NCBI GenBank assembly: GCA_038232935.1
Contig: JBBSMX010000041.1
Location: forward strand, 1-29,001
Origin: JBBSMX01 sp038232935
Lineage (GTDB): Bacteria > Bacteroidota > Rhodothermia > Rhodothermales > JANQRZ01
Length of the DNA stretch: 29,001 bases
Reading direction: 5' to 3'
Shown here: piece after piece, positions 15,245 through 23,346 of the stretch
Numbering within the stretch: position 1 is the first letter of the stretch
Layout of the letters: each line of letters begins with the position of its first letter
Translations under genes and position numbers: made by a program
The notes under the pieces: generated by a model
Seen by the model: only the letters and a program-made list of their open reading frames with translations
Databases searched by the model: none
What the model was told of the DNA's origin: nothing

Positions 15245-15815
15245 ATGCCGCTCCGCCTCCGTCACCTGGCCCCGCTCCTCCGCGTGGGCCGCCACGCAGC
15301 GCCTCTTCCCCCACGGCATCGCCACCCGGCGGCCTACCGTGAGGCTCTCGCCCAGGCGCAGCAGCTCCGCACGGTAGGCCGCGGCGGTGCCTTCGGTGTG
15401 TGGGAAGAAGCTGGCCCGACGAACGTGGGCGGGCGGATCTCGGACATCGAGTTCGCGCCGAGCGCACCGGACGTGGTGTATGCGAGTGCCGCGACGGGCG
15501 GCGTCTTTCGCTCCGACGACGCCGGCTTCACGTGGAGCCCCATCTTCGACGACTAGGCCGTCCTCACGATCGGCGACCTCGCCGTCCACCCGACCGACCC
15601 GAACACGCTCTGGGTCGGCACGGGCGAGGCCAACGGCAGCCACAACAACTTCGCCGGCGGCGGCCTCTACCGTTCCTCCGACGCGGGCGCAACGTGGGAC
15701 TTCCTCGGGCTCGGCGAGCCGTACTCCATCGGCCGCATCCGCATCGACCCGACCGATCCGGACCGCGTTTTCGTCGCGGCGCTCGGGGCGTACTTCCCGA
15801 CGATGCCGGCCCGCG
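15245..15815 (+). pseudogene. Truncated BNR/sortilin-type beta-propeller (glycosyl hydrolase-like) gene
   Basis: The frame reads WEEAGPTNVGGRISDIEFAP, then VVYASAATGGVFRSDDAGFTW, typical of VPS10/BNR propeller proteins with Asp-box repeats. A TAG at 15554-15556 interrupts it after SPIFDD. The same frame continues past the stop with AVLTIGDLAVHPTDPNTLWV, GTGEANGSHNNFAGGGLYRS, SDAGATWDFLGLGE and RIRIDPTDPDRVFVAALGAY, so the stop is probably a CAG or GAG mutated to TAG. Homology ends near 15812. Full members of this family exceed 900 residues, so most of the gene is lost. No complete signal peptide is visible at the N-terminus. The promoter upstream looks intact. This is a decayed gene fused at its 3' end to a fragment of a different gene. 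Confidence 0.85.
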
Positions 15816-15903
15816 TCAGGCGCTCCTCGCCCTCACCTTCAGCCGCGAGCGCGACGGGTGGCGGCTCGTGTTCGACCAGAACACCCGGATCGTCGAGGGA
15901 TAG
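15802..15903 (+). pseudogene. 3' remnant of a SnoaL-like (SgcJ/EcaC-type) gene
   Basis: In a different frame from the propeller remnant, 15802-15903 reads DAGPRQALLALTFSRERDGW, then RLVFDQNTRIVEG and a stop. This looks like the last strand pair of NTF2/SnoaL-like SgcJ/EcaC family proteins, which often end with a GGWR...NTR motif. There is no start or N-terminal two thirds. The join to the propeller gene lies within about 15800-15815. It is not a copy of the tail of the NTF2-like gene at 10387-10863. Confidence 0.6.
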
Positions 15904-15924
15904 GACGGCCCGCCGCGGTCTCGC

Positions 15925-18900
15925 TCAGAACACAGCGCTGAGCTGGAGGCGGACGTTGTGGATCACGGGTGCCTCGGCGGGCGCGCGGCCCTCGTAGTTG
16001 AGCGAGGCGCGGAGGAAGCGGTTGATGGTGTACTGCCCGTTCGCGCTCCACAGGTACGACACGCCCCGCCCGCGCCGCTCCGTCAGCTCGAACGCGGTCT
16101 GCCCCACGGCGTCGGGGCCGCCGAGGCGCACGTCGGCGCGCTCGCCCTGGAGCAGCAGTTGGAGCCGGTTGGCCGAGGCGATCCGCAGCCGGACGGGTAA
16201 GAGGAGAATGCGTGCCGTCCGCTCGATCCCGGCCACGTCGCGGTTGCGAGCGTAGCGGACGCCGCCGGTGAGGGAGAGCGCCGGGCTGAACCGCCACGTC
16301 GCTTCCGGCTCGACCTCCACGCCCCGGATGTCGAAGCTCCGCGAAATGAACGGGCTCTCGGACTGATTCCGGTCGAGCGCGCCGCGCAGCCGGCCACTGA
16401 GTGGGCCGGCGAGCTGCGCCCGCGCCTCGGCCTCGGCCTGCTGCACGAGCCGCCGCTCCAGCCCCGTCGCCAGCCGGTTCGTGCTGCGGAGGTGTTGCCC
16501 GAAGAGCCGTCCGCCGTAGCGCGTCTCGCCCCGGAAAAACGCGAACTCCTGCCCGACGCGGAAGCGCCCGTTGAGCGTCGTCGCGGGGTTCTGGAGCACG
16601 CTCGGGGTGAGGAAGTAGACGGCGGCGAGATCCGGTTCCTCGCTCTTCTCCTGCACGTCGAGCGTCGTGAGCGAGGTGACCTGGGCGAGCGCCCACTGCC
16701 ACCCCGTCGCGTCGGCGTCGATCAGCCGCGACGGGTCGAGGCGGAGGTGGAGGCGGCCCTGCACGCCGATGGTCGGAATCAGTTCGTCGCCGGGGACGAA
16801 CGTGCGGAGGTACTCGCCTTCGAGCGGGGTGACCTCCTCGCGAAACTCGTCGAGCTGCTGCACGCCGTCGCCGTTGGCGTCCTCCCACACATACTCCCCG
16901 AGCTCCTGCCCGACGCGCAGGTAGATCTCTTGCAGCACGGGCGAGCGCTCGGTCTGCGCCTCGTAGACCGTGTTCAGCTCGACGGCGCGGGCGAGCGGGG
17001 TCAGCCGGTTCGTCCAGCGCAGGACGACGCTCTCGTTGTCGAGCAGCCCGGTCTGCCGGAAGGCATCGGTGTAGCGGCGCGTGCGGTACGCCACCTGCGC
17101 CTCGGTCGTGTACGTCGACGACGGGCGGTAGCGCGCATCCGTGCGAATCGTGTAGACCGTGGCCGCGTCTTCGAACGCGCCGCCGAGCGGGAGCTGCTCG
17201 CCGCGCCACTCGACGCCCGCCCCGGCCGTGAGCACGGGGCTCGCCCACTGCACACCGGGGCGGACCTCGACGAACGCGAGCGCGTCCGCGACGAGGCTGT
17301 CCGTCCCGAGCGCCTGCTGTGCCCGCCGTTCCTGCTCGACCTCGACAAACGGGATGAGGCGATTCTGTAGCACGGGATAATCGACGCGCCCGAGTTGCCG
17401 AAGCCACCGCCCGTCCTCGCCCGCGAACCCGTTCTCCGAGTCGATCACGTCGAGCCGGTACGCCAGCCCCGGCGCGCGGCCTTCTCGGAACGCGAGGTCG
17501 AGCGCGCCACGCTGCCCGGTGAACAGGTCGCCGAGTTCGATCTGTCCGAGTTCGGCCTGCACGAAGGTGCGCTCCGTGACATCCAGCCGCACGAACCCCT
17601 CGGCCGTCGCCTCCGCGAGCGTGTCGATCCCGACGAAGCCCGCACCCGCCCGCGCCACGTTCCACTTCCGGTTGAACTCGACGGGCCGAATCCGGCTGAA
17701 CGGCCGGAACGCGTCCCCTTTGTACCGTCCGACGGCCTCCGCCGAGAGCCGCCCGAACGCGCGGTCGCCCAGCGTCAGCGCCGTCGGCTGGAGCCGGAGG
17801 CCGCCGTAATACGCCCCGCCCCCGTCGCCCCCCCGAGCGTCGAGGCTGTTCGGGTCGTTCGTCGATTGGGCGAGCTCGCCGAAGAGCTCGAGCCCGCGCC
17901 ACGGCTCGACGGAGCCGGCGAGGTCGAGCACCTGCTGGAGCTCGGGCTTCGGGAGGATGCGGAGCGGGACGTAGTCGCCGCCCGTCGGGCCGACCCACTC
18001 GTAGAGGATGCCGTTGACGGCGCGGCCGGCGCGCTGGTACGTGCCGGTGCCGGGCGTGACGCGCGAGAACCGAACGCGGAAGACGGAGTCCGCCGCCGCC
18101 GCCGCGGGGACGAAGATCGAGTACGTCTGCTCGGCGACGGTGGTGTCGCGCTGCATGTAGAGCACGAACGGGCTCTCCGGGTCGAACGGCACGCGCTCGG
18201 CCCCGTCGCGGACGGCGGGATTCTCGCCCGAGTCCCGGATGAAGTCGAGGTCGGCGTTCGTCAGGCCGAGTTCGGCGGCGAAGGCGGCGCCGTCGGACTC
18301 GCGGAGGAGCGTGCCCCGGATGCGCGCACGTGCGGTGCCGTCCTCCCGTGCCCACAGCCGCGCCTCGGCCTCGGTCCCGACGACGGTCCGCGTGAACTCG
18401 CTCGTAGTGTACTCGAACTCGACCGTGATCCGGCTCTCCGAGGTGACGAGGCGGCGCGGGGTGAACGTGACCTCGCCCGTCGCGTAGTCGATTACGTAAT
18501 CGTTGGCCTCGCCGCGCACGAGGAGCTGCCCGTTGAGGTACACCCGCTCCGACCCCGCGATCACGATGATGAACTGCTCGCCGTTGCGTCCCTCGAGCCG
18601 GTACGGCCCCTGCACGCCCTCGACGGCGGCGATGTCCTGGCTCTGGAAGAGCCCGCGCGCGGTGGCTCCTGCAATCGTCGCTTCGCCCCCGGCGAGTGTG
18701 CCGTTGAAAAGAGCCGGCGCGCGGGCCGTCACCGCCGCGCCCTGGAGCTTGCGGACGTAGGGCGCGAACTCGGTCCCGGTGAACGCCACGTCGATGTCGC
18801 CGAGCCGCGCCTGCCCGCGCCGCGTGTCGAGCTGGACGTAGACGCGGTCGAAGTCGGAGAGCCGCTGCGTAGTGCCCTCGGGCTGGATCGGCGTGTTCTC

Positions 18901-19464
18901 GTCGGTGAGGACGGCCTGCACCTCGACGCCGTCGGCGATCTCGCCGGAGAGCTCCATCCGCAGGCCGGACTCGATGGACACGTCGCGCCGGTTGCCCGCG
19001 ACGATCCCGCGCGAGATCGCGCCGCGCCGCCGCAGCCGGGGCGCTTCGGCGAAGAGCGGCTCATCCCGACCGTCCCCCGACCGCTCGGCCTCGACCACAC
19101 GCCTTCGCCCGAGCGTGTCTGGCCCCGCCTCGTCGATGCGCCGCCGCGCAAACGTCCGGTCGAGCGCGGCGAATGGGAGCGTGCGGTAGACCGCGACGAG
19201 TTCGGACGAGACCTGCGGGCGGGGATCGAGCCGAAGCCGGAGGTCGCCGGTCCGCGCGTCGAGGGCGTACTGCGTCGTGTCGAGCTCCGCGCCGTCGAGC
19301 CGTAAGGTGACCGTTTGCGGGAGGACGAACGGGCGCAGCTTCAGCGGCTGCCGGAGGTCGAGCGTGTCGCGGTAGGCCCCGAGTTCCTCGGCCGGTACAG
19401 GCTCCTGCGCGAACGCGGGCGCGCACACGAGGATGAGGAGGAAAGGGGCGATTCGGCGGAGCAT
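15925..19464 (-). CDS. Very large exported outer-membrane/surface beta-rich protein
   Basis: 1179 residues from ATG 19464, which gives a signal peptide (MLRRIAPFLLILVCAPAFAQ). The first ~200 residues include LPQTVTLRLDGAELDTTQYA and RDEPLFAEAPRLRRRGAISR. A module near 330-400 has GPYRLEGRNGEQFIIVIAGS, ERVYLNGQLLVRGEAND, YVIDYATGEVTFTPRRLVTS and ITVEFEYTTSEF; the YxIDYxxGxxxFT pattern is known from large Bacteroidota surface proteins such as SprA. An acidic EF-hand-like DANGDGVQQLDEF occurs near residue 870. The last ~700 residues are alternating strands rich in Arg, Tyr and Glu, and the chain ends with SAVF, a terminal aromatic as in outer-membrane barrels. I infer an outer-membrane barrel, function unknown. 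It ends 21 bases from the convergent pseudogene tail. Confidence 0.8.
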   Translation of the reverse strand: MLRRIAPFLLILVCAPAFAQEPVPAEELGAYRDTLDLRQPLKLRPFVLPQTVTLRLDGAELDTTQYALDARTGDLRLRLDPRPQVSSELVAVYRTLPFAALDRTFARRRIDEAGPDTLGRRRVVEAERSGDGRDEPLFAEAPRLRRRGAISRGIVAGNRRDVSIESGLRMELSGEIADGVEVQAVLTDENTPIQPEGTTQRLSDFDRVYVQLDTRRGQARLGDIDVAFTGTEFAPYVRKLQGAAVTARAPALFNGTLAGGEATIAGATARGLFQSQDIAAVEGVQGPYRLEGRNGEQFIIVIAGSERVYLNGQLLVRGEANDYVIDYATGEVTFTPRRLVTSESRITVEFEYTTSEFTRTVVGTEAEARLWAREDGTARARIRGTLLRESDGAAFAAELGLTNADLDFIRDSGENPAVRDGAERVPFDPESPFVLYMQRDTTVAEQTYSIFVPAAAAADSVFRVRFSRVTPGTGTYQRAGRAVNGILYEWVGPTGGDYVPLRILPKPELQQVLDLAGSVEPWRGLELFGELAQSTNDPNSLDARGGDGGGAYYGGLRLQPTALTLGDRAFGRLSAEAVGRYKGDAFRPFSRIRPVEFNRKWNVARAGAGFVGIDTLAEATAEGFVRLDVTERTFVQAELGQIELGDLFTGQRGALDLAFREGRAPGLAYRLDVIDSENGFAGEDGRWLRQLGRVDYPVLQNRLIPFVEVEQERRAQQALGTDSLVADALAFVEVRPGVQWASPVLTAGAGVEWRGEQLPLGGAFEDAATVYTIRTDARYRPSSTYTTEAQVAYRTRRYTDAFRQTGLLDNESVVLRWTNRLTPLARAVELNTVYEAQTERSPVLQEIYLRVGQELGEYVWEDANGDGVQQLDEFREEVTPLEGEYLRTFVPGDELIPTIGVQGRLHLRLDPSRLIDADATGWQWALAQVTSLTTLDVQEKSEEPDLAAVYFLTPSVLQNPATTLNGRFRVGQEFAFFRGETRYGGRLFGQHLRSTNRLATGLERRLVQQAEAEARAQLAGPLSGRLRGALDRNQSESPFISRSFDIRGVEVEPEATWRFSPALSLTGGVRYARNRDVAGIERTARILLLPVRLRIASANRLQLLLQGERADVRLGGPDAVGQTAFELTERRGRGVSYLWSANGQYTINRFLRASLNYEGRAPAEAPVIHNVRLQLSAVF

Positions 19465-19555
19465 CGGTCGTTCGCGGCGCGGGGCGGCGCGGACAGAGAA
19501 GGCAGGAGTAACGAACGACCGGGGCGAATCCTCGTGGTGGGCGGAGCGGGGCGCT

Positions 19556-19584
19556 AATCTAGCCCTCCGGCGCGGGGCGGGCAA
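19556..19584 (-). promoter_or_regulatory. Putative promoter TTGCCC-N17-TAGATT for the large surface protein
   Basis: On the minus strand TTGCCC (19579-19584) and TAGATT (19556-19561) are 17 bases apart and lie 92 bases upstream of ATG 19464. The leader would be about 85 bases, longer than most in this window. Confidence 0.45.
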
Positions 19585-19650
19585 GGCAGGGCGTACTCCC
19601 CATCCTGCGCGGGTAGGGACATGGCGTGCCCATCGTAGCCATGTCCGCCC

Positions 19651-19689
19651 TCACAAAATCCGCGTGCCGTCGGCGACGGGATGTGTTGG
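19651..19689 (-). pseudogene. Displaced copy of the csaA 3' end
   Basis: On the minus strand this reads PTHPVADGTRIL and a stop, matching THPVADGTRVA and stop at the end of the intact csaA gene. At DNA level 19660-19686 and 20609-20635 agree in 24 of 27 bases, in the same orientation, 949 bases apart. The fragment lacks the rest of the gene. It lies immediately downstream of the PA-domain gene stop at 19699. The rest of the 234-base gap 19465-19698 holds the promoter above and nothing else I recognise. Confidence 0.65.
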
Positions 19690-19698
19690 GGCAATGGG

Positions 19699-20511
19699 TC
19701 AGTGCGCGACCGTCAGCCGCTGCGCCGCGCGGAACCCTGCCCCGACAACCCGGACGACGTACACCCCGCTCGGCAGCGCCGATGCGTCGAAGTCCACGTC
19801 CTGCTCCCCTGCCGGGCGCGCGCCGTCCACGAGCACAGCCACCTCACGCCCGAGCACGTCGTAGACGGCGAGGCGGACTGCCTGCGCCGTCGGCAGCGTG
19901 AACGAGAGCGTCGTGCGCGAGCCGAACGGATTCGGATACGCCGTCAGCGCTGCGCTCAACTCTACCCCCTGTTCCTCTACCGCGACAGGCGTGTCCACCC
20001 GAATCGGGATGATGGTGGCGTCGGTCGGGCCAGAGGCAATCTCGGCGAGGATAGTGAGCCCACTGGAGCGCGAAATAAAGGCAGCGGGGACCGAGCACAC
20101 GTCGGGCTCACAATCCCCGCCCATAATGGTGAGGGGCCCTTCTCCATCACCTTTCGGTCTATTGTAGACGACGACAGCGACGGCCCCTGCCGCCACCGCG
20201 TTCTGCACCTTCTCCACGAACGAACACCTGCCACGCAGAACCAAGGCGATGTTACCCTTGATGTCAGCCCCATTGGCGAGGGGGTCACAGCCTAACTCGG
20301 GCAATGCCGTTTCGCCATTCCCCTCCACAGGAACGATCGGCAGCGGGCCGATGCTCGTGCCGGGCTGCGGGAACCGCTCACCGAACACGGCCCCCCATGC
20401 ACCGTGTTCCACGTCGGCGATGACGACGTTCACACTGTCCGGGAGTTGCGCGAACGCAAGCGCCGGAACGAGGATGAAGAGGACGAGCGCGAGGGAACGG
20501 GCAGCACGCAT
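19699..20511 (-). CDS. Exported PA-domain protein with type IX secretion sorting domain
   Basis: 270 residues from ATG 20511. The signal peptide is MRAARSLALVLFILVPALAFAQ. Residues about 25-165 form a protease-associated (PA) domain: DIKGNIALVLRGRCSFVEKV, QNAVAAGAVAVVVYNRPKGD, then VPAAFISRSSGLTILAEI. The last ~80 residues are a T9SS type A sorting domain: LTAYPNPFGSRTTLSFTLP, AVRLAVYDVLGREVAVLVDG, LPSGVYVVRVV. PA domains usually sit on proteases or receptors; here no catalytic domain is present, so it may bind ligand or be a truncated or free-standing PA unit. The protein would cross the outer membrane and be anchored or released. Its coding DNA is slightly less GC-rich than its neighbours. 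It has its own strong promoter and is bracketed by two csaA 3' ends, which suggests a late insertion. Confidence 0.9.
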   Translation of the reverse strand: MRAARSLALVLFILVPALAFAQLPDSVNVVIADVEHGAWGAVFGERFPQPGTSIGPLPIVPVEGNGETALPELGCDPLANGADIKGNIALVLRGRCSFVEKVQNAVAAGAVAVVVYNRPKGDGEGPLTIMGGDCEPDVCSVPAAFISRSSGLTILAEIASGPTDATIIPIRVDTPVAVEEQGVELSAALTAYPNPFGSRTTLSFTLPTAQAVRLAVYDVLGREVAVLVDGARPAGEQDVDFDASALPSGVYVVRVVGAGFRAAQRLTVAH

Positions 20512-20557
20512 GGCAAACACCGGCAGGAGATGAGCATCAAGGCATTGCACACCTCCA

Positions 20558-20586
20558 AGTAAACCACCTGACCCCCCGCAAGTCAA
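20558..20586 (-). promoter_or_regulatory. Putative promoter TTGACT-N17-TTTACT for the PA-domain gene
   Basis: On the minus strand TTGACT (20581-20586) and TTTACT (20558-20563) are 17 bases apart, 47 bases before ATG 20511. This is the best -35 match in the window and sits directly after the csaA stop, so the PA gene is likely transcribed on its own. Confidence 0.6.
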
Positions 20587-20599
20587 GTCTGACGACCCG

Positions 20600-20944
20600 T
20601 CATGCCACCCGCGTGCCGTCTGCGACGGGGTGCGTGAGCGTGAGCAGCGTCGTGCCGGCCACATCGCCCACTGCGCCGAGCACGAGCACTTCGGACTTCG
20701 CGCCCGCCACCCGCTTCGGCGGAAAGTTGAGCACGGCGACGACCTGCCGCCCGACGAGATCCTCGGGCGCGTACCGCTCCGTAAGCTGCGCCGAGCTCGT
20801 CCGCGTGCCGAGCGGCCCGAAGTCGATCTCCAGCACGTACGCGGGCTTGCGCGCCTTCGGGTTCAGCGCGGCGCTCCGCACGGTCCCCACGCGCAGATCC
20901 ACCCGCAGGAAGTCTTCGAACGAGATCGTGTCGGCTGCGTCCAT
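20600..20944 (-). CDS. csaA: CsaA-like tRNA-binding (OB-fold) protein
   Basis: 114 residues, the normal length for CsaA. The single tRNA-binding OB domain is recognised by ISFEDFLRVDLRVGTVRSAA, ARKPAYVLEIDFGPLGTRTS, SAQLTERYAPEDLVGRQV and VAVLNFPPKRVAGAKSEVLV. CsaA in Bacillus acts as a homodimeric chaperone-like protein that binds tRNA and some exported precursors. It is the third gene of an overlapping operon: its ATG (20942-20944) shares one base with the stop of the NHL gene. A second copy of its last 27 bases lies 949 bases downstream, beyond the PA-domain gene. Confidence 0.92.
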   Translation of the reverse strand: MDAADTISFEDFLRVDLRVGTVRSAALNPKARKPAYVLEIDFGPLGTRTSSAQLTERYAPEDLVGRQVVAVLNFPPKRVAGAKSEVLVLGAVGDVAGTTLLTLTHPVADGTRVA

Positions 20945-21882
20945 CAGCGCGGCAGGTCGGCGGCGAACAGGCGGGTGGCGGTGAGCAGGACGAACCGGAA
21001 CTCTGTCCCCGCGATGTCCACGAGCGGCTCAGTGAGGGAAACAGAGAAGGCGTCGATCAGCCGTCCTTCGAGGCTGTAAATGCGGACCTGCCGGGGCATG
21101 ACGAGCACAAGCCGCTCGCCGATGACGGCGAGGGCACGCACGTCGCGGGCCGTGCCGTCGGCGATGCGGCGGAGGTAGAGGCCGAACCGGTCGTAGACGA
21201 GCACGGCGGCGTGGCCCCGGTCGGCGACGAAGAGGCGGCCGTCGGGGCCGAGGGCGAGGTCCACCGGCTCGCTCAGCGCGCCCTCGCCCGCGTCGAGCCC
21301 GCCCACGATCCGGTCGAAGCGACGTCGGTCGTCCCAGCGGACGACGAGGCCCTGCACCTCCTCGACGGCATACAGTTCGCCCGTGATGGCAGAGGCCACG
21401 GCGACGGGCCGCCCCTGCCCCGCCCGCCGGTCCGACGACGGCGTGTCGCGAACCTCGCGCTGCCCGGCATCCCCATCGTTGAGGTTGGCCGGAACGGGGG
21501 TGCTCTCGATCAGGCGGCCGTCGTAGGAGAAACGCTGAATCCGCCCGTTCCCCGCGTCCGCGATGACGAGGACGAGCCCGTTCGTCGGGTCCACGTCGGA
21601 GGGATCGAGGAAGGCGTAGTCGCCGGTACCGGGGCCGCCGAGCGTGCCGAGTGGGAGCCCCTCGGGCGTAAGCGTGACGATGGTCGCGGCACCGGCGTCC
21701 GCGACGTAGAGCTGCCCCGACGGGTCCGCCCCGACGGCGCGCGCGTCTTCGAACGTCGGCCCGAACGGCTGCACGGCGAGCGTATCGGCCGGGACGCCCG
21801 CGTGCGAGGCGGCGTCGAACGGCCGGGGAGCACAGGCCGCGAGCAACGTGCTGATCACCAAAAAGGAGGCGGCGCGCGTCAT
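20944..21882 (-). CDS. NHL/6-bladed beta-propeller lipoprotein
   Basis: 312 residues from ATG 21882. The lipoprotein signal ends STLLAAC with Cys17. Repeating propeller blades follow: LYVADAGAATIVTLTPEG, LVIADAGNGRIQRFSYDG, LYAVEEVQGLVVRWD, LFVADRGHAAVLVYDRFG, VRIYSLEGRLIDAFS. Such NHL-type blades build a 6-bladed propeller used for binding rather than catalysis in most cases. It probably sits in the periplasm on an outer or inner membrane anchor. The start overlaps the purD stop in an ATGA, and the stop overlaps the csaA start, so all three are translated as one unit. Why a propeller lipoprotein sits inside this operon is unclear. Confidence 0.87.
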   Translation of the reverse strand: MTRAASFLVISTLLAACAPRPFDAASHAGVPADTLAVQPFGPTFEDARAVGADPSGQLYVADAGAATIVTLTPEGLPLGTLGGPGTGDYAFLDPSDVDPTNGLVLVIADAGNGRIQRFSYDGRLIESTPVPANLNDGDAGQREVRDTPSSDRRAGQGRPVAVASAITGELYAVEEVQGLVVRWDDRRRFDRIVGGLDAGEGALSEPVDLALGPDGRLFVADRGHAAVLVYDRFGLYLRRIADGTARDVRALAVIGERLVLVMPRQVRIYSLEGRLIDAFSVSLTEPLVDIAGTEFRFVLLTATRLFAADLPR

Positions 21883-23183
21883 CCTTCGGCGGCTTGCCCC
21901 GCGCCGATGGGGAACCGTCGCAGCCCTTTCTGCCCGATGTCGCGGCGGAACTGCATGCCCTCGAAATGCACGGCGTCTACTCCGGCGTAGGCGGCGGCGA
22001 GCGCCGTCTGCAAGTCGGGGCCGAAGCCGGTGACGCCGAGGACGCGCCCGCCTGCCGTCACTACGTCGCCGTCGCGCTCGGCCGTGCCCGCGTGGAAGAC
22101 GACCACGTCGTCCGGCACGTCGGCCAGCCCGGAGATCGGGACGCCCTTCCCGTACGCACCGGGGTAGCCCGCCGAGGCGAGCACGACGCACGCCGCCGTC
22201 TCGTCGGCCATCGTCACCTCGGCTGTCCCGAGCCGGCGCGCCGCGAGGGCTTCGAAGAGGGCGAGGGGGTCGGAGGCCAGCAGGGGGAGGACGACCTGCG
22301 CCTCCGGATCGCCGAAGCGGCAGTTGAACTCGACGACCTTCGGGCCTTCGTCGGTCATCATCACCCCGCAGTAGAGCACGCCTCGGTATGGGGTGCCCTC
22401 GTCCGCCATCCCCGCCAGCACGGGTCGGATGACGCGCTCCTCGACGGCGCGGAGCATCGACGGCGTCACGACGGGTGCGGGCGCGTAGGCCCCCATCCCG
22501 CCCGTGTTCGGCCCCGTGTCACCCTCGCCGATGCGCTTGTGGTCCTGCGCGGGCGCGAGCAGGACGTAGTCCGTCCCGTCGGTGAGGGCGAAGATGCTGG
22601 CCTCCTCGCCTTCCATGAACTCCTCCACGACGACCGTCGCCCCGGCCGCGCCGTAGGCCGCGTCGAGGAGGATCTCGCGGAGCGACGTGCGGGCGGCGTC
22701 GGCATTTTCGCAGATGTGGACGCCTTTGCCCGCCGCCAGCCCGTCCGCCTTCAGCACGACAGGGAACGCGCCGGCCTCGACGTAGGCCACGGCGGCATCG
22801 TAGGTTCCGGCGGTGAAGGCGCGGGCCGCTGCGGTGGGGATCCCGTGGCGCGCCATGAAATCCTTCGCGAAGCGCTTGCTGCCTTCGAGCTGCGCCGCCG
22901 CCGCCGTCGGCCCCACGACAGCGAGCCCGGCGGCCTCGAAGCGGTCCACGAGCCCGGCCACGAGCGGAGCCTCCGGCCCGACAACCGTCAGGTCTACGGC
23001 GTGCTCCCGCGCGAAGCCAAGCAGCCCGTCGATGTCCCCCGCATCGATGGCGACGTTATCGGCGAGCGCAGCGGTGCCGGCGTTGCCGGGGGCGCAGGAG
23101 AGCGTGGGGCGGCGGGGGCTCCGCGCAAGGGCGTAGCACAGGGCGTGCTCGCGGCCCCCGCTGCCGATGATGAGGACGTGCAT
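21879..23183 (-). CDS. purD: Phosphoribosylamine--glycine ligase
   Basis: 434 residues, typical for PurD. It catalyses ATP-dependent joining of glycine to 5-phosphoribosylamine, step two of de novo purine synthesis, in the cytoplasm. The N domain opens MHVLIIGSGGREHALCYAL. The ATP-grasp domain shows VVLKADGLAAGKGVHI, VVVEEFMEGEEASIFAL, QDHKRIGEGDTGPNTGGMGA, and the Mg ligand segment KVVEFNCRFGDPEAQVVLP. The C-terminal domain has ACVVLASAGYPGAYGKGVPI. ATG 23183 gives the standard start. It heads the purD / NHL lipoprotein / csaA operon with a TATCTT box 31 bases upstream. Confidence 0.97.
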   Translation of the reverse strand: MHVLIIGSGGREHALCYALARSPRRPTLSCAPGNAGTAALADNVAIDAGDIDGLLGFAREHAVDLTVVGPEAPLVAGLVDRFEAAGLAVVGPTAAAAQLEGSKRFAKDFMARHGIPTAAARAFTAGTYDAAVAYVEAGAFPVVLKADGLAAGKGVHICENADAARTSLREILLDAAYGAAGATVVVEEFMEGEEASIFALTDGTDYVLLAPAQDHKRIGEGDTGPNTGGMGAYAPAPVVTPSMLRAVEERVIRPVLAGMADEGTPYRGVLYCGVMMTDEGPKVVEFNCRFGDPEAQVVLPLLASDPLALFEALAARRLGTAEVTMADETAACVVLASAGYPGAYGKGVPISGLADVPDDVVVFHAGTAERDGDVVTAGGRVLGVTGFGPDLQTALAAAYAGVDAVHFEGMQFRRDIGQKGLRRFPIGAGQAAEG

Positions 23184-23213
23184 GGGCAAGGCGATGGGTG
23201 GAGAGCGAGCCGG

Positions 23214-23219
23214 AAGATA
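23214..23219 (-). promoter_or_regulatory. Putative -7/-10 box (TATCTT) for the purD operon
   Basis: On the minus strand CCTATCTTCCGG lies 31 bases before ATG 23183. No good -35 hexamer is present, as in most such boxes here. Confidence 0.5.
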
Positions 23220-23288
23220 GGGTGGTGCGGTCGCAGCGGGACGGCACGAAAAGAGAAGACCCACCCGTAGCGCTCGTTAAACCCCACC

Positions 23289-23294
23289 TATATT
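23289..23294 (+). promoter_or_regulatory. Putative -7/-10 box (TATATT)
   Basis: CCTATATTCAGG lies 53 bases before ATG 23347, back to back with the purD promoter in a 163-base divergent region that contains no gene. Confidence 0.5.
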
Positions 23295-23346
23295 CAGGCG
23301 ATCCCGATTTCCACGCCCTTCCCCCTCCGGACGCGCACTGCCCTCC

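Noticed and set aside
15839..18355. Long second minus-strand frame (838 codons) inside the large surface protein gene
   Set aside because: Extremely Arg/Ala/Gly-rich with no motif; typical of an out-of-frame reading of GC-rich coding DNA.
17395..19305. Long open frame (636 codons) on the plus strand opposite the large surface protein
   Set aside because: Its translation is Arg/Glu/Pro-rich low-complexity sequence with no domain, while the minus strand has a signal peptide and structured protein. It is a GC-driven shadow.
21894..23270. Plus-strand frame of 458 codons opposite purD
   Set aside because: purD motifs on the minus strand are unmistakable and the plus frame is low-complexity.
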